Source: FEN-33 sp963768775
GTDB taxonomy: Archaea; Thermoplasmatota; Thermoplasmata; Methanomassiliicoccales; UBA472
Reading direction: 5' to 3'
Assembly: GCA_963768775.1 (NCBI GenBank)
Contig: CAVYIY010000008.1
Span: 496,001 to 560,000 of the forward strand
Length of the DNA stretch: 64,000 bases
The position numbers were made by a program, and so were the translations under genes. The notes under the pieces are model-generated. The model worked only from the letters and a program-made list of their open reading frames with translations, did no database searches and had not been told where the DNA came from. Below are positions 44,010 to 52,586 of the stretch, in pieces. Numbering within the stretch: the first letter of the stretch is position 1; every line of letters begins with the position of its first letter.

Positions 44010-45857
44010 ATGAAGTTCAAGATACGATTTTTGCCCATGAGCGTCGAGGTGAGCGCCGACGGAGGAACGAGCATCCTGGACGCCGCCTCCGATGCCGGGG
44101 TCGACATCAACAGCTCCTGTGGCGGAAAGGGCACCTGCCACAAATGCAAAGTGCTGGTCGAAGGCGCTTCCGAGACCAAGAGTAGCGAAGGGATCGATGC
44201 GCGCTCGCTGAAAGAGGGATACCGCCTCGCCTGCCAGACCCGCGCTTTGGCCGACCTGAGCGTCTTCGTGCCGGAGGAAGCGAGGGTGGGGGCGCACAAG
44301 ATACTGGAGCATCACCGGGCCGCGGCGGTCAAGAAGCTGAGCCCGATGACTCGCTTGACCGCAGTCGTCGTGGCGGAGCCGACCCTGGAGGACAGCGTTG
44401 GCGATTTCGAGCGCATCCTCAGAGCGCTCAAGGTCAGCGAAGCTGCTGTGCCGCTTTCCGAGCTCAGGAAGCTCCCCGGGATTCTCCGGGGCAATAAATG
44501 GAAGGTCAACGTGGTGATGGCCTCCGACGATCTGGGAAGGGGCATCGTGAGCTTCTCCGATCCCGGCAGCCACAACATCGGTGCGGCGGTGGACATCGGA
44601 ACGACTACGGTCGTGCTCTCGCTCATCGACCTCAGCTCAGGGGATCTGCTCAGCACCGCTTCCGAGTACAACCGGCAGATGAAGGCGGGCGACGACGTGA
44701 TCTCCCGGATCGCGTACGCGGAGGAGGGCGGCCAGGCGGAGCTGAAGGACCTCGTCGTCAGCACCATCAACCTGCTGCTGAAGCAGGCAATAGACTCCTC
44801 GGAATCGCCAATGGACAAGAGCGAGGTCACCAGCTTCGCGATCGCCGGCAACACGACCATGATACACCTTCTTCTCGGACTGGACCCCAAGCTCATTCGC
44901 TACGAGCCGTACGTGCCGGTGACCAACGTGCCCCCACTGCTCGTCTCTGGGCAGCTCGGCCTGGACGGCCATGGACAGGCCTTGGTCTACTGCGTCCCGG
45001 GGCGAGCGGGCTTCGTCGGTGGCGACATCACCGCCGACGTGGTCGCGTCCGGCCTTCACAAGCATGACTCCCTCTCCCTCCTCATCGACGTTGGCACGAA
45101 TGGAGAAGTGGTGCTCGGCAATAAGGAATTCATGGTGGCCTGCTCAACTTCGGCCGGGCCGGCCTTCGAAGGCGGGGAGGTGGCCTGTGGCATGAGGGCC
45201 ATGAACGGCGCCATCGAGCGGGTAAGTGTATTACGAGAGAAAGTGGCGAGCTACGAGGTGATCGGCGGCAATCGGCCGCTAGGACTGTGCGGGTCCGGCC
45301 TGATCGATCTGGTGGCCCAGCTGTTCAAGGAGGGAACGATCGACAAGAAGGGCCGCATCCAGGATTTCGACGATGAGAGGGTGAGGCGGACGGACCAGGG
45401 AGTGGAGTATGTGCTCGTCCCCGCCTCCAACGGAGCGAAGGAGATCAAGCTGAGCGACGATGATCTGGCGAACATCCTACGTACCAAGGCTGCTGTGTTC
45501 GCCGGCTGCCGGGTGCTGCTGCGCTCACTAGAGCGGAAGCTGGAGGATGTGGACAAGGTGTACGTGGCGGGTGGCTTTGGCAATTACATCGACATCGAGA
45601 ACGCCATAACGATTGGACTATTGCCAGATATCCCTAGGAAGCGCTTCAAGTTCATTGGCAACGCCGCCCTAGGCGGAACGGTGCAATGCTTGCTGTCGGC
45701 GGAGAAGAGGAAGGAGGCCCAAGAGGTCTACGAGGCGATGACCTACCTCGAGCTATCCAACTCCAGCGCATTCTTCGATGAATTCTCCTCCGCGAGCTTC
45801 CTGCCCCATACCGACATGGAGCTGTTCCCCAGCGTCCGGAAGAGCCTGAAGAAGTGA
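44010..45857 (+). CDS. acsV: Corrinoid protein reductive activator with [2Fe-2S] domain
   Basis: Reactivates corrinoid proteins that have oxidised to Co(II), using ATP. The 615-residue protein has an N-terminal plant-type [2Fe-2S] domain (C37, C43, C46, C75), a linker, and an ASKHA ATPase core with AAVDIGTTTVVLSLIDL, AIAGNTTMIHLLLG, SLLIDVGTNGEVVLGNK and YVAGGFGNYIDIENAI. This is the bacterial RACo/AcsV architecture; methanogen RamA carries C-terminal [4Fe-4S] clusters instead. The ATG lies about 30 bases after a TATA-like GATTAAGTATC. The MetE-like gene follows on the same strand, then cooC. Confidence 0.93.
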   Translation: MKFKIRFLPMSVEVSADGGTSILDAASDAGVDINSSCGGKGTCHKCKVLVEGASETKSSEGIDARSLKEGYRLACQTRALADLSVFVPEEARVGAHKILEHHRAAAVKKLSPMTRLTAVVVAEPTLEDSVGDFERILRALKVSEAAVPLSELRKLPGILRGNKWKVNVVMASDDLGRGIVSFSDPGSHNIGAAVDIGTTTVVLSLIDLSSGDLLSTASEYNRQMKAGDDVISRIAYAEEGGQAELKDLVVSTINLLLKQAIDSSESPMDKSEVTSFAIAGNTTMIHLLLGLDPKLIRYEPYVPVTNVPPLLVSGQLGLDGHGQALVYCVPGRAGFVGGDITADVVASGLHKHDSLSLLIDVGTNGEVVLGNKEFMVACSTSAGPAFEGGEVACGMRAMNGAIERVSVLREKVASYEVIGGNRPLGLCGSGLIDLVAQLFKEGTIDKKGRIQDFDDERVRRTDQGVEYVLVPASNGAKEIKLSDDDLANILRTKAAVFAGCRVLLRSLERKLEDVDKVYVAGGFGNYIDIENAITIGLLPDIPRKRFKFIGNAALGGTVQCLLSAEKRKEAQEVYEAMTYLELSNSSAFFDEFSSASFLPHTDMELFPSVRKSLKK

Positions 45858-45908
45858 GAGCCGAAGGAACCGGAAAGCTTTATTTGCAGCAGTTGGGATG
45901 GAGACGCA

Positions 45909-46934
45909 ATGGATTGGAACTGCGTGCCAGCATGCATCGGGTCGTTGCCGAATAAAGACCCAGCGGAAGCGGTGGACCTGGTCCTCCGCTGTCTCAAGCA
46001 TATCCCCTATTGGCCGCAGCTCCCCGCCTTGGGCTTCGGCGAGAACATGTACGCGCAGTACTCGACCAAGCTCCCCGGGATCGAAATCGATGCCAAGGCG
46101 AAGCGCATCAGCGTCGATCTGACTGCTTACGAACCGGAGGAATTCTATCAGGCGGTGCTCTCCGAGGACCTGGATTATTTCGCTTACCCGAAGGAGAACT
46201 TCCACGGCCTCTACGAGCTGCTCTCGCGCCGGCTGCCCACCGGCCTGAAAGCGATAAAGGGCCAAGTGACTGGCCCGGTCAGCCTGGGCCTGCAGATATT
46301 CGATTCCAGCGGGAAGAGCGTGATCTACGACGAGGCATATTCCGAGATCATCCGCAAGAACCTCAATCTCATGCTGCGCTGGCAGGAGAGGGAGCTGCAG
46401 AAGAGCTGCACCATGGCCTTGCTCTTCCTCGACGAGCCTTCGCTATCCCTCGTGGGGACTCCGTTCGCCGCCGTATCACTGGAGAATGTGACGACCTGGA
46501 TCAACGAGGTTTTCGAGAACGTCAACTGCAGCAAGGGGCTGCACTGCTGCGGCAACACTGACTGGCCGACCGTGCTCAACACCAATGTCGACGTGCTCTC
46601 CTTCGACGCCTACAATTACGGCCATACGATTTCCTTGTATCCGGACGATGTGAAACGCTTCCTGGAGCGGGGAGGCGCTATCGCCTGGGGCATCATCCCT
46701 AACCAAGAGGATAGCCTCCATCTCGCGTCAGTCGCCGGCCTGATTGAGAAGCTGGAGCGGACAATGGCCTCGCTAGTGGCGAAAGGGGTCGATCAGGAGA
46801 TTCTTTACCGGACCTCGCTCCTCACCCCGCAGTGTGGGCTCGGCTCGTTGGACGAGGCGCTGGCATCCGAAGCACTGCTGCTTCTCAATCAGGTGTCGAA
46901 CGAGTTCCGCAAGCGGCACTCATTGGAGGATTAA
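45909..46934 (+). CDS. MetE/UROD-superfamily methyltransferase-like protein
   Basis: A 341-residue TIM-barrel protein related to the C-terminal half of cobalamin-independent methionine synthase and to uroporphyrinogen decarboxylase-fold methyltransferases. KGQVTGPVSLGLQ, FLDEPSLSLVG and GLHCCGNTDW mark the family; H and CC in the last motif are the likely zinc ligands. It sits between the corrinoid activator and CooC (1-base overlap with cooC), so it may take methyl groups from a corrinoid protein, perhaps to homocysteine. The substrate is not proven. Confidence 0.8.
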   Translation: MDWNCVPACIGSLPNKDPAEAVDLVLRCLKHIPYWPQLPALGFGENMYAQYSTKLPGIEIDAKAKRISVDLTAYEPEEFYQAVLSEDLDYFAYPKENFHGLYELLSRRLPTGLKAIKGQVTGPVSLGLQIFDSSGKSVIYDEAYSEIIRKNLNLMLRWQERELQKSCTMALLFLDEPSLSLVGTPFAAVSLENVTTWINEVFENVNCSKGLHCCGNTDWPTVLNTNVDVLSFDAYNYGHTISLYPDDVKRFLERGGAIAWGIIPNQEDSLHLASVAGLIEKLERTMASLVAKGVDQEILYRTSLLTPQCGLGSLDEALASEALLLLNQVSNEFRKRHSLED

Positions 46935-47683
46935 TGAGCACCCATATCGCCATTGCGGGGAAAGGCGGTGTGGGCAAGACCACCATCGCCGCCCTGCTCA
47001 TCCGAGCGCTGCATGAGAGGACCGGTAAGGTCATCATGGCGGTGGACGCCGACCCGAACTCCAATCTCGGAGAGAAGCTGGGAATGGGGGTGGAGAAGAC
47101 CATCGGCGACCTGCGCGAGGACCTTCTGATGAAGGCCGACGAGGTGCCGGTGGGCCAGAGCAAGCAGGACTTCGTCCGCTACCAAATGCAGCTCGCCACC
47201 GTGGAGGGAAGCTCCTTCGACCTGCTGACGATGGGCAGACCAGAGGGGCCGGGCTGTTATTGCTTCATCAACAACATCCTGCGAACCTTCATCGACCAGG
47301 CGATGGAGAAGTACGACCACGTGGTGATCGACAACGAGGCGGGCATGGAGCATCTATCGCGCCGGACGACGAAGCGCATGGATGCCTTTCTGGTGGTCAG
47401 CGACGACACCAAGGTCGGCGTCGAGACCGCAGTGCGCATTCTCAAGCTGGCGCAGGAAATGGGGATAGAGGTCGGACGAACCACGCTGGTTTTGAACAAG
47501 GTGAGGGGCGATGTTCATCTTGCCGTCAAGGACAGGGTGCAGGCATCGCCATTCGGTCACGTGGTCGTGCTTCCCTACGACCGCGATGTGGAAAGGACCT
47601 CAATTGAGGGGAAGTCGGTCATGGAATTGGCGGGCACGAACCCGCTCTATGCGAAGATAAGAGCCCTTGCCTCTGAGTTGTAA
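46934..47683 (+). CDS. cooC: CooC-type nickel insertion ATPase
   Basis: P-loop ATPase of the MinD/SIMIBI class that helps insert nickel into carbon monoxide dehydrogenase or acetyl-CoA synthase. The 249 residues start with IAIAGKGGVGKTT (deviant Walker A, 9-17), followed by MAVDADPNSNLG and GRPEGPGCYCFIN, whose CxC binds metal between the two subunits. The ATG overlaps the previous stop (TAATG) behind GGAGG. Its presence implies a CODH/ACS elsewhere in the genome. Confidence 0.93.
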   Translation: MSTHIAIAGKGGVGKTTIAALLIRALHERTGKVIMAVDADPNSNLGEKLGMGVEKTIGDLREDLLMKADEVPVGQSKQDFVRYQMQLATVEGSSFDLLTMGRPEGPGCYCFINNILRTFIDQAMEKYDHVVIDNEAGMEHLSRRTTKRMDAFLVVSDDTKVGVETAVRILKLAQEMGIEVGRTTLVLNKVRGDVHLAVKDRVQASPFGHVVVLPYDRDVERTSIEGKSVMELAGTNPLYAKIRALASEL

Positions 47684-47841
47684 TCATTTGGTCGAGCGAT
47701 ATGTTATACGTGCTCAAAGAGGGATTTTGTCGTAGAATTTACTAGTATCTTTCAGCATAACCAGGTCAGATTTATTGCAGGTGAATAAAATCGATACCAG
47801 GCATCATGTTGAAAAAAAGCTATGCCAGACCAGGAACCAGC

Positions 47842-47937
47842 ATGAAAGTCGAATATTATCACGCTTCTAAGTATGGCAACGGTGCCATGGTCGCTGAGGA
47901 ATTCAGGAAGCTCATGGCTGCCAAGGGGTTTCTTTAA
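47842..47937 (+). pseudogene. Truncated duplicate of the flavodoxin-like gene
   Basis: Thirty-one codons beginning MKVEYYHASKYGNGAMVAEE match the N-terminus of the flavodoxin-like protein at 57542-58024 (MKIEYYHASKYGNGALVAEE), then stop at TAA after AAKGFL. The flavin-binding and C-terminal parts are gone. The DNA around it is a patchwork of decayed pieces. Confidence 0.75.
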
Positions 47938-48240
47938 AAAAGTGGAGAAATTGTCGTTATATCGTTACGAGAAAGGATTTGGGAAAATCTGGCTCAACCC
48001 TTAACGATTGACTTGAATTATTTGAAGTGCGAATTGCTACCAACCAAGGCCTAAGCAGGTATCTATTGATGAAGACATTGCCAGGCTCAAAGGCTTCATC
48101 AATGCTTTCTTTCTAATCTGAAAGGTTATCAAACCAATCTTTGAATCTCAGTCAAGCATGCGATAATATTGAGCCTGCTGCGAAATAATTTTGTCGTTGA
48201 TCTCGACGAGTGACATTATCTATCCTCCGACAGGCTGGCG

Positions 48241-48260
48241 ATTATGCACCGGTGCATAAT
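48241..48260. promoter_or_regulatory. Perfect 20-bp palindrome, copy A
   Basis: ATTATGCACCGGTGCATAAT reads identically on both strands with no spacer. Its centre is exactly 80 bp from that of a second, unrelated 20-bp palindrome. It could be a dimeric regulator site or a cruciform; no function is known. Confidence 0.6.
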
Positions 48261-48320
48261 GCCGAACATGATCTGCAGGAGATCCAACAACGAGCCAGCG
48301 CGTTATTCGTTGACGATCTC

Positions 48321-48340
48321 GATGTTAGTCGACTAACATC
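48321..48340. promoter_or_regulatory. Perfect 20-bp palindrome, copy B
   Basis: GATGTTAGTCGACTAACATC is fully self-complementary. It ends 46 bases upstream of the ATG of the small zinc-ribbon gene at 48387, so it may be an operator for it. Confidence 0.6.
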
Positions 48341-48386
48341 CTTAGAATTTAAGTACTGCGTCATTGACTTAAACGAAGCGATTCAA

Positions 48387-48542
48387 ATGAAAGTCGTCAT
48401 CCAATGCAGCCAATGTGAGAAGACAAGCGCCATCGAAGTGAAGCATCCGAACGGTCCTGTTATCAAAGCAAGGCGATGTCGCCATTGCGGATCGTTCTAC
48501 GATGACGAAGCCGCCAAGGAAGCTTTGTCAAGCACCAAGTAA
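48387..48542 (+). CDS. Small zinc-ribbon protein
   Basis: A 51-residue protein with two CxxC pairs, CSQCEKTS and CRHCGSFY, separated by about 22 residues, the layout of a single zinc ribbon. The ATG at 48387 is chosen because the ribbon starts here; the frame continues upstream to 48210 through the palindromes but without recognisable similarity. Unknown function; small ribbons often act as nucleic-acid or protein adaptors. Confidence 0.55.
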   Translation: MKVVIQCSQCEKTSAIEVKHPNGPVIKARRCRHCGSFYDDEAAKEALSSTK

Positions 48543-48764
48543 GGCCAAGGTTAAGTCGATTATTTCTCAAGAAAAAATGACAGAATCTCGAAAGATGGCG
48601 GGCCGGGTGAATGGAACCATGCATTGGGTCTTCCGCACCAGCGCATGGAGGGTCCCGGCCCACCGTCGGATGACAAAGAATCACCGCTATAAGAACCGGA
48701 TGGTGATGGCCGCATTGCGCTTTGTACGCACCTATATCTCAATGCAGCAACGTGATTCCCTGTC

Positions 48765-48989
48765 ATGGCTCGGATAGGAACGGATGAGAGCATCAAGAGA
48801 GCGAACTTCGGAAGAACGTCGATCAATGACATCAGCAGGCTCAAAGGCTTCGTCGATGCGTCGATCGAGGATTTCTCATCGCTCCCGAAAGAAGATTACA
48901 TCCTGCTTCTTGAATCATATAAAAGGGAGACTCGGAATATTGTCCAGTCATTCGACATGGAGATCAAGCGCTTACAAGAGGAATCATAA
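48765..48989 (+). CDS. Small helical protein, unknown
   Basis: A 74-residue charged protein predicted mostly helical (SINDISRLKGFVDASIEDF, then LLLESYKRETRNIVQSFDME). A degraded piece of a paralogue (ARLKGFINA) lies near 48075. No family is recognised, but the retained paralogue supports it being a real gene. Confidence 0.5.
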   Translation: MARIGTDESIKRANFGRTSINDISRLKGFVDASIEDFSSLPKEDYILLLESYKRETRNIVQSFDMEIKRLQEES

Positions 48990-49099
48990 CCAGGATGTGG
49001 TGAGGTTCGGGCTGTGGGACACCATAGGTTAATTATTTGGTCGCGAAATTGGTTTAGTATTTGACACTTAGATAATCCAGGTAATACGGAGAGAAAACC

Positions 49100-49819
49100 A
49101 TGGGAGAAACGAAAGCGTGGGAATACAAGAAGGCGGTAAAGCAGTATGCAATGGAGGCAGATGTTGTAATCCCAGACCGCAAGGAGATACTATCAACCAT
49201 TTCGAAACTGGCAACCGAGGGGACTTCCGATGCTCCGATTATTGCGGACCTTGGTTGTGGCTTTGGAGATGTCACGGCGGCGATACTCGCATTAAGATCA
49301 GGGGCAAATATTCAGATGGTTGATTTCTCCGACGAGATGATAAGGTTAAGTGGAATCAGATTCAGGGACAATCCGAAAATAAAGATCATAAAACATGACC
49401 TGAACTTAGGATTACCAGCTTCATTGAGGAGCTTGAAGTTCGATTCCATTGTCTCGTGTTTGACTTTGCATTATATTGAGTCAGAGAATCGGATAAGGTT
49501 ATACAAGGATATTTTGAACCAGCTGAAAGAAGGCGCTCTTTTCCTTAATGGTGACCTTTTCAAATGCGATTCGCCATTTGTCGATCGATGGGAGTTTGAT
49601 AATCGAATAAAGTGGATGATGCTGGAGATGAAGCAGAAAATGAGTGAAGAGAAATCCTTCGAGGAACTGAAGAAGGATAGGTTGGGGTACCGAAAGAGGA
49701 TGGGTGAAAAACCTGGAACCATCTGGGAGATGCACGACGATATGATGCGTGCTGGATTTCGACAGGTCGATTGCTTATGGAAGAATCAGTGTTTTGCCGT
49801 CTTGGCAGCGACAAGATAA
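49100..49819 (+). CDS. Class I SAM-dependent methyltransferase
   Basis: A 239-residue protein with the SAM-binding motif IIADLGCGFGDVTAAIL (about 48-64), acidic loop MVDFSDEMIR and motif IV SIVSCLTLHYIES. It resembles UbiE/CmoA-type small-molecule methyltransferases. The C-terminal part is helical with a final FAVLAAT strand. The substrate is not assignable. It stands alone in an AT-rich stretch. Confidence 0.85.
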   Translation: MGETKAWEYKKAVKQYAMEADVVIPDRKEILSTISKLATEGTSDAPIIADLGCGFGDVTAAILALRSGANIQMVDFSDEMIRLSGIRFRDNPKIKIIKHDLNLGLPASLRSLKFDSIVSCLTLHYIESENRIRLYKDILNQLKEGALFLNGDLFKCDSPFVDRWEFDNRIKWMMLEMKQKMSEEKSFEELKKDRLGYRKRMGEKPGTIWEMHDDMMRAGFRQVDCLWKNQCFAVLAATR

Positions 49820-50021
49820 TCGAGAACTTCCAAACTCAGGCTACGGATAATGAACCTTAAGCCTACTTTAACGAACATTACCATCGACTGTAACTTCGTG
49901 ATGCTCGTAAGCAGGTAAAAGTGGAAGATAATGGTAATCAAGGCATTGGTCAAGTCATATCAGATGCGGCGAGGTTCGGGCGCATCTTAAATACTGACGG
50001 ATTGATTGTTTCGGAGACAGC

Positions 50022-50458
50022 TTGGAATATAACAGATTAGATACGGATATCTCCAAGAGTATCGTTACTCGACCTTGGAGATATAAGGCAGCTACAATCC
50101 TTTTCGTCACCTTACTTCTAGCGCTGTACTCATTAGCAATGACTGCACCAGAACTTCTCTTCTTTGTCCCGCTCGGCATCGTTTGGTGTTTAATCTATTC
50201 CTCACCTGGAACTTGGTTGACGAGGAAGGGATCAGGAGTTATAGCATATGGCGACCACGTGTCTTCGTTCGATGGGAGGACATCGACCGGATAGAGGCAA
50301 AGTGGACACTTGAAACCGGATGTGCATATATGAACATTGCAAACGGTGGAAATACTAAGTTCAAAATTAAGCGACGCAGGACCGAAATGCCGCAGTTCGC
50401 CATTCTTGTAAAGAAGCATCTTTCCGAGGAGAAGTGGAAGGGAGCGATCGGCGGATAA
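50022..50458 (+). pseudogene. Two-helix membrane protein with PH-like domain, frameshifted
   Basis: The first frame (TTG at 50022) gives two transmembrane helices (ATILFVTLLLALYSLAMT, LLFFVPLGIVWCLIY). The second, from about 50205, gives DEEGIRSYSIWRPRVFVRWE and WTLETGCAYMNIANGG, a bacterial PH-like pattern (VxWEDIxxIE). One indel near 50205-50220 joins them into a protein of about 145 residues. A TATA-like CTTAAATACT lies about 30 bases upstream of the start. Confidence 0.55.
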
Positions 50459-50536
50459 TCGATTATTGCCGTATCCAAGCCATTCAATAATGCAATGTGC
50501 TGAATCTCGATAGTTTGGCACTGCAGTAGTAAGAAG

Positions 50537-50620
50537 CGGTGGACCGGGGAAACCTAGCTACGTGAGGTAGGAAATCCATATCCCGGGGATGATATGGAGT
50601 GATAGGGTCCCAGCCCACCG
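50537..50620. ncRNA. Putative structured RNA or DNA element with three-way junction
   Basis: CGGTGG (50537-50542) pairs with CCACCG (50615-50620), extended by GGACC/GGTCC. Inside are a small hairpin (CTAC/GTAG, 50558-50570) and a strong hairpin TCCATATC/GATATGGA (50575-50582 and 50591-50598). The GC-rich block stands out from AT-rich flanks and no protein gene covers it. The strand is unknown because the stems are symmetric. Confidence 0.45.
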
Positions 50621-50784
50621 AAAAAGGGAATAAATTGCATGTTATTAAAGAATAGTATTGATATAAGCTTGCTAATTTCATTAATTAATATTATCTATTA
50701 TTAATTACAAGTGACAAAGTATATTATTTAAGTCAACAATATCCCGGTGCCAACTAGTGCCCAGTTCTGTCTCGACCGCGAGTC

Positions 50785-51083
50785 TGCAAACGGAGGTCAG
50801 GAATGAGGATTGCTAGACAAGCTTTGAGAACGAAAACCAGGAAAGCAAGGTTGTAGATTAATTGATCATTGCCGCCGCCTTCGTATTCATTGGTCTTATG
50901 ATTCTATTCATATTGAGCTGGCGATCATAGTGCCTATTTATCTACGGTATTTTGGGTACGCAGACGGAGACCTGGAATGACAGCCCCCAAGCGAGCATCA
51001 AGAACCGGATCGAGGAGAAGAATCTCGCAGCCCGGTCAATCGTGGCTGTTGCAATCATCTTCCGAGGTATAACGCTTCATTGA
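50785..51083 (+). pseudogene. Two decayed small membrane-protein genes in tandem
   Basis: Two units each begin with a similar ribosome-site and start block (ACGGAGGTCAGGAATGA ending at 50806; ACGGAGACCTGGAATGA ending at 50980), followed by a basic stretch and, in a shifted frame, a hydrophobic segment (FVFIGLMILFIL in the first). Both are broken by indels. They appear to be a degraded tandem duplication. The remainder of 50621-51304 holds nothing else I can support. Confidence 0.35.
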
Positions 51084-51304
51084 CAGCTTGCCGGTTGGTC
51101 CTAGTATCTAACTCAATACCGATCGACTGGACCTTGCGGCCGGTGAAGGTTGGACACCCAATCGATTATGCTCTATCAACGGACATTGGAAGAGTTCCAT
51201 TGATCATTCTCGCGCGACTCGAGGCGCATCAGGCCTTGGAAGGCTTAAAGAGGGGGTTCATCCACTTGCCCAATTGAAGGTTCAAAGCCGATCATGGACT
51301 AGGG

Positions 51305-51727
51305 ATGAAGATTATGAAGAAAGAGATCAAGAATGGATTCGTGGGCAAGATCGAGAAGGAGACCATCAAGAACAAGGACTTCCGCCGGGTGCTCTACACC
51401 GGCAAGTTCAGCCAGCTGGTGCTCATGAGCCTCGCGCCCGGAGAGGAGATAGGGGAGGAGACGCATGATGATGTGGACCAGTTCTTCCGCTTCGAGAGCG
51501 GGAAGGGGCTTGTTGTCATCGACGACGTCGAGCACGAGATCAAGGACGGCCACGCGGTCATTGTTCCATCCGGGGCAAAGCACAACGTCATCAACACCTC
51601 GAAGAAGAACGACCTTAAACTGTACACCCTATACTCGCCACCGGAGCATCAGGACGCGGTGGTACGCCATACGAAAGAAGAGGCGCTGGCAAACGAGGAG
51701 CACTACGACGGGAAGCCGACGGAGTGA
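51305..51727 (+). CDS. Cupin domain protein
   Basis: A 140-residue single-domain cupin. Motif 1 is GEETHDDVDQFFRFESGKG (metal-ligand His and Glu positions), and motif 2 is VIVPSGAKHNVINT. Such small cupins isomerise or bind sugars and small acids, but no substrate is indicated. The first ATG is used; there is no strong ribosome site. It is notably richer in GC than its neighbours. Confidence 0.85.
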   Translation: MKIMKKEIKNGFVGKIEKETIKNKDFRRVLYTGKFSQLVLMSLAPGEEIGEETHDDVDQFFRFESGKGLVVIDDVEHEIKDGHAVIVPSGAKHNVINTSKKNDLKLYTLYSPPEHQDAVVRHTKEEALANEEHYDGKPTE

Positions 51728-51842
51728 AGCTCCATCAATCATAGCCAGCGATAAGACAGAAAATTCTGATATTGGCGGCAATGACGGCAATCAGGCCTTT
51801 CTTCCTAGCTTCTCGATGGGACACCAGGCCAATCCAAGAAAT

Positions 51843-52445
51843 TCATATCTGCTTCGCCACCTCTAAGATCCCGTTGATGATGAACTGAACCGCGATAGCT
51901 AGAACGATTATTGCCATTAACGCAGTTACCACCCTTAACCCGTCATTTTTGAGCCATTTGAAAAGCGAAGTAGAATATCTCAGTCCGACGTAGGAAATCA
52001 GAACGGCGATTACGACGCCAATGAAGACGAAGGCGGACTCGAGGATGTCCGTCGCTTGTGAGGTCAGGAGTACTACCGTGGTGATTGCGCCAGGCCCCGC
52101 AGTCAATGGAAATGCTATCGGAATGATAGCTATGTCCCCTTCGCTATTCGAGTACTCACCCTTTCTCGTTCTGAGCATATCCAAGGCCACAGTGATGAGA
52201 AGTATACCACCTGCGATCTCAAATGCGGCGACGGTGATGTTGAAGAGTTTGAACACCAAGTTGCCCGTGATCACAAAGAAGATGAGGACAACGATCGAGA
52301 TTTTCATCGATTTGGATATTACTCTCTTCTTTGCCTCGGCGTCCATGTCTCTCGCCAAGGCTGCAAACACGGCTACGGTGCTGAACGGCTCCATGACGGC
52401 CACGATGGAGCTGATGGCAATCAAAGCGAATGCCGCGACAGTCAA
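51843..52445 (-). CDS. MarC family integral membrane protein
   Basis: A 200-residue protein with six transmembrane helices. EPFSTVAVFAAL, FEIAGGILLITVALDMLR and IPIAFPLTAGPGAITTVVLL are the MarC (UPF0056) hallmarks. The family's function is unknown; early links to antibiotic resistance were not supported. Stand-alone gene. Confidence 0.9.
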   Translation of the reverse strand: MTVAAFALIAISSIVAVMEPFSTVAVFAALARDMDAEAKKRVISKSMKISIVVLIFFVITGNLVFKLFNITVAAFEIAGGILLITVALDMLRTRKGEYSNSEGDIAIIPIAFPLTAGPGAITTVVLLTSQATDILESAFVFIGVVIAVLISYVGLRYSTSLFKWLKNDGLRVVTALMAIIVLAIAVQFIINGILEVAKQI

Positions 52446-52586
52446 GGTCTGCCACCTATTGTCGCAATGCCACGCCGGATATAAGAATTACAGTACCTCA
52501 CGCCTGGAATCGCACTTCCGAATCATTTATTCCTAGCTTCGAAGCAAACCAGAGTAATAGTGGGCTGTAGGATTCGAATCTTTGAA

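Larger units (their letters stand above)
47938..48386. other. Decayed intergenic region
   Basis: Contains a reverse copy of the 21.7-kb repeat (47950-47969), a piece at about 48075-48105 that shares CAGGCTCAAAGGCTTC with the small gene at 48765, and two perfect palindromes listed separately. A frame from GTG 48210 runs into the zinc-ribbon gene but its first half has no recognisable content. Confidence 0.5.
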
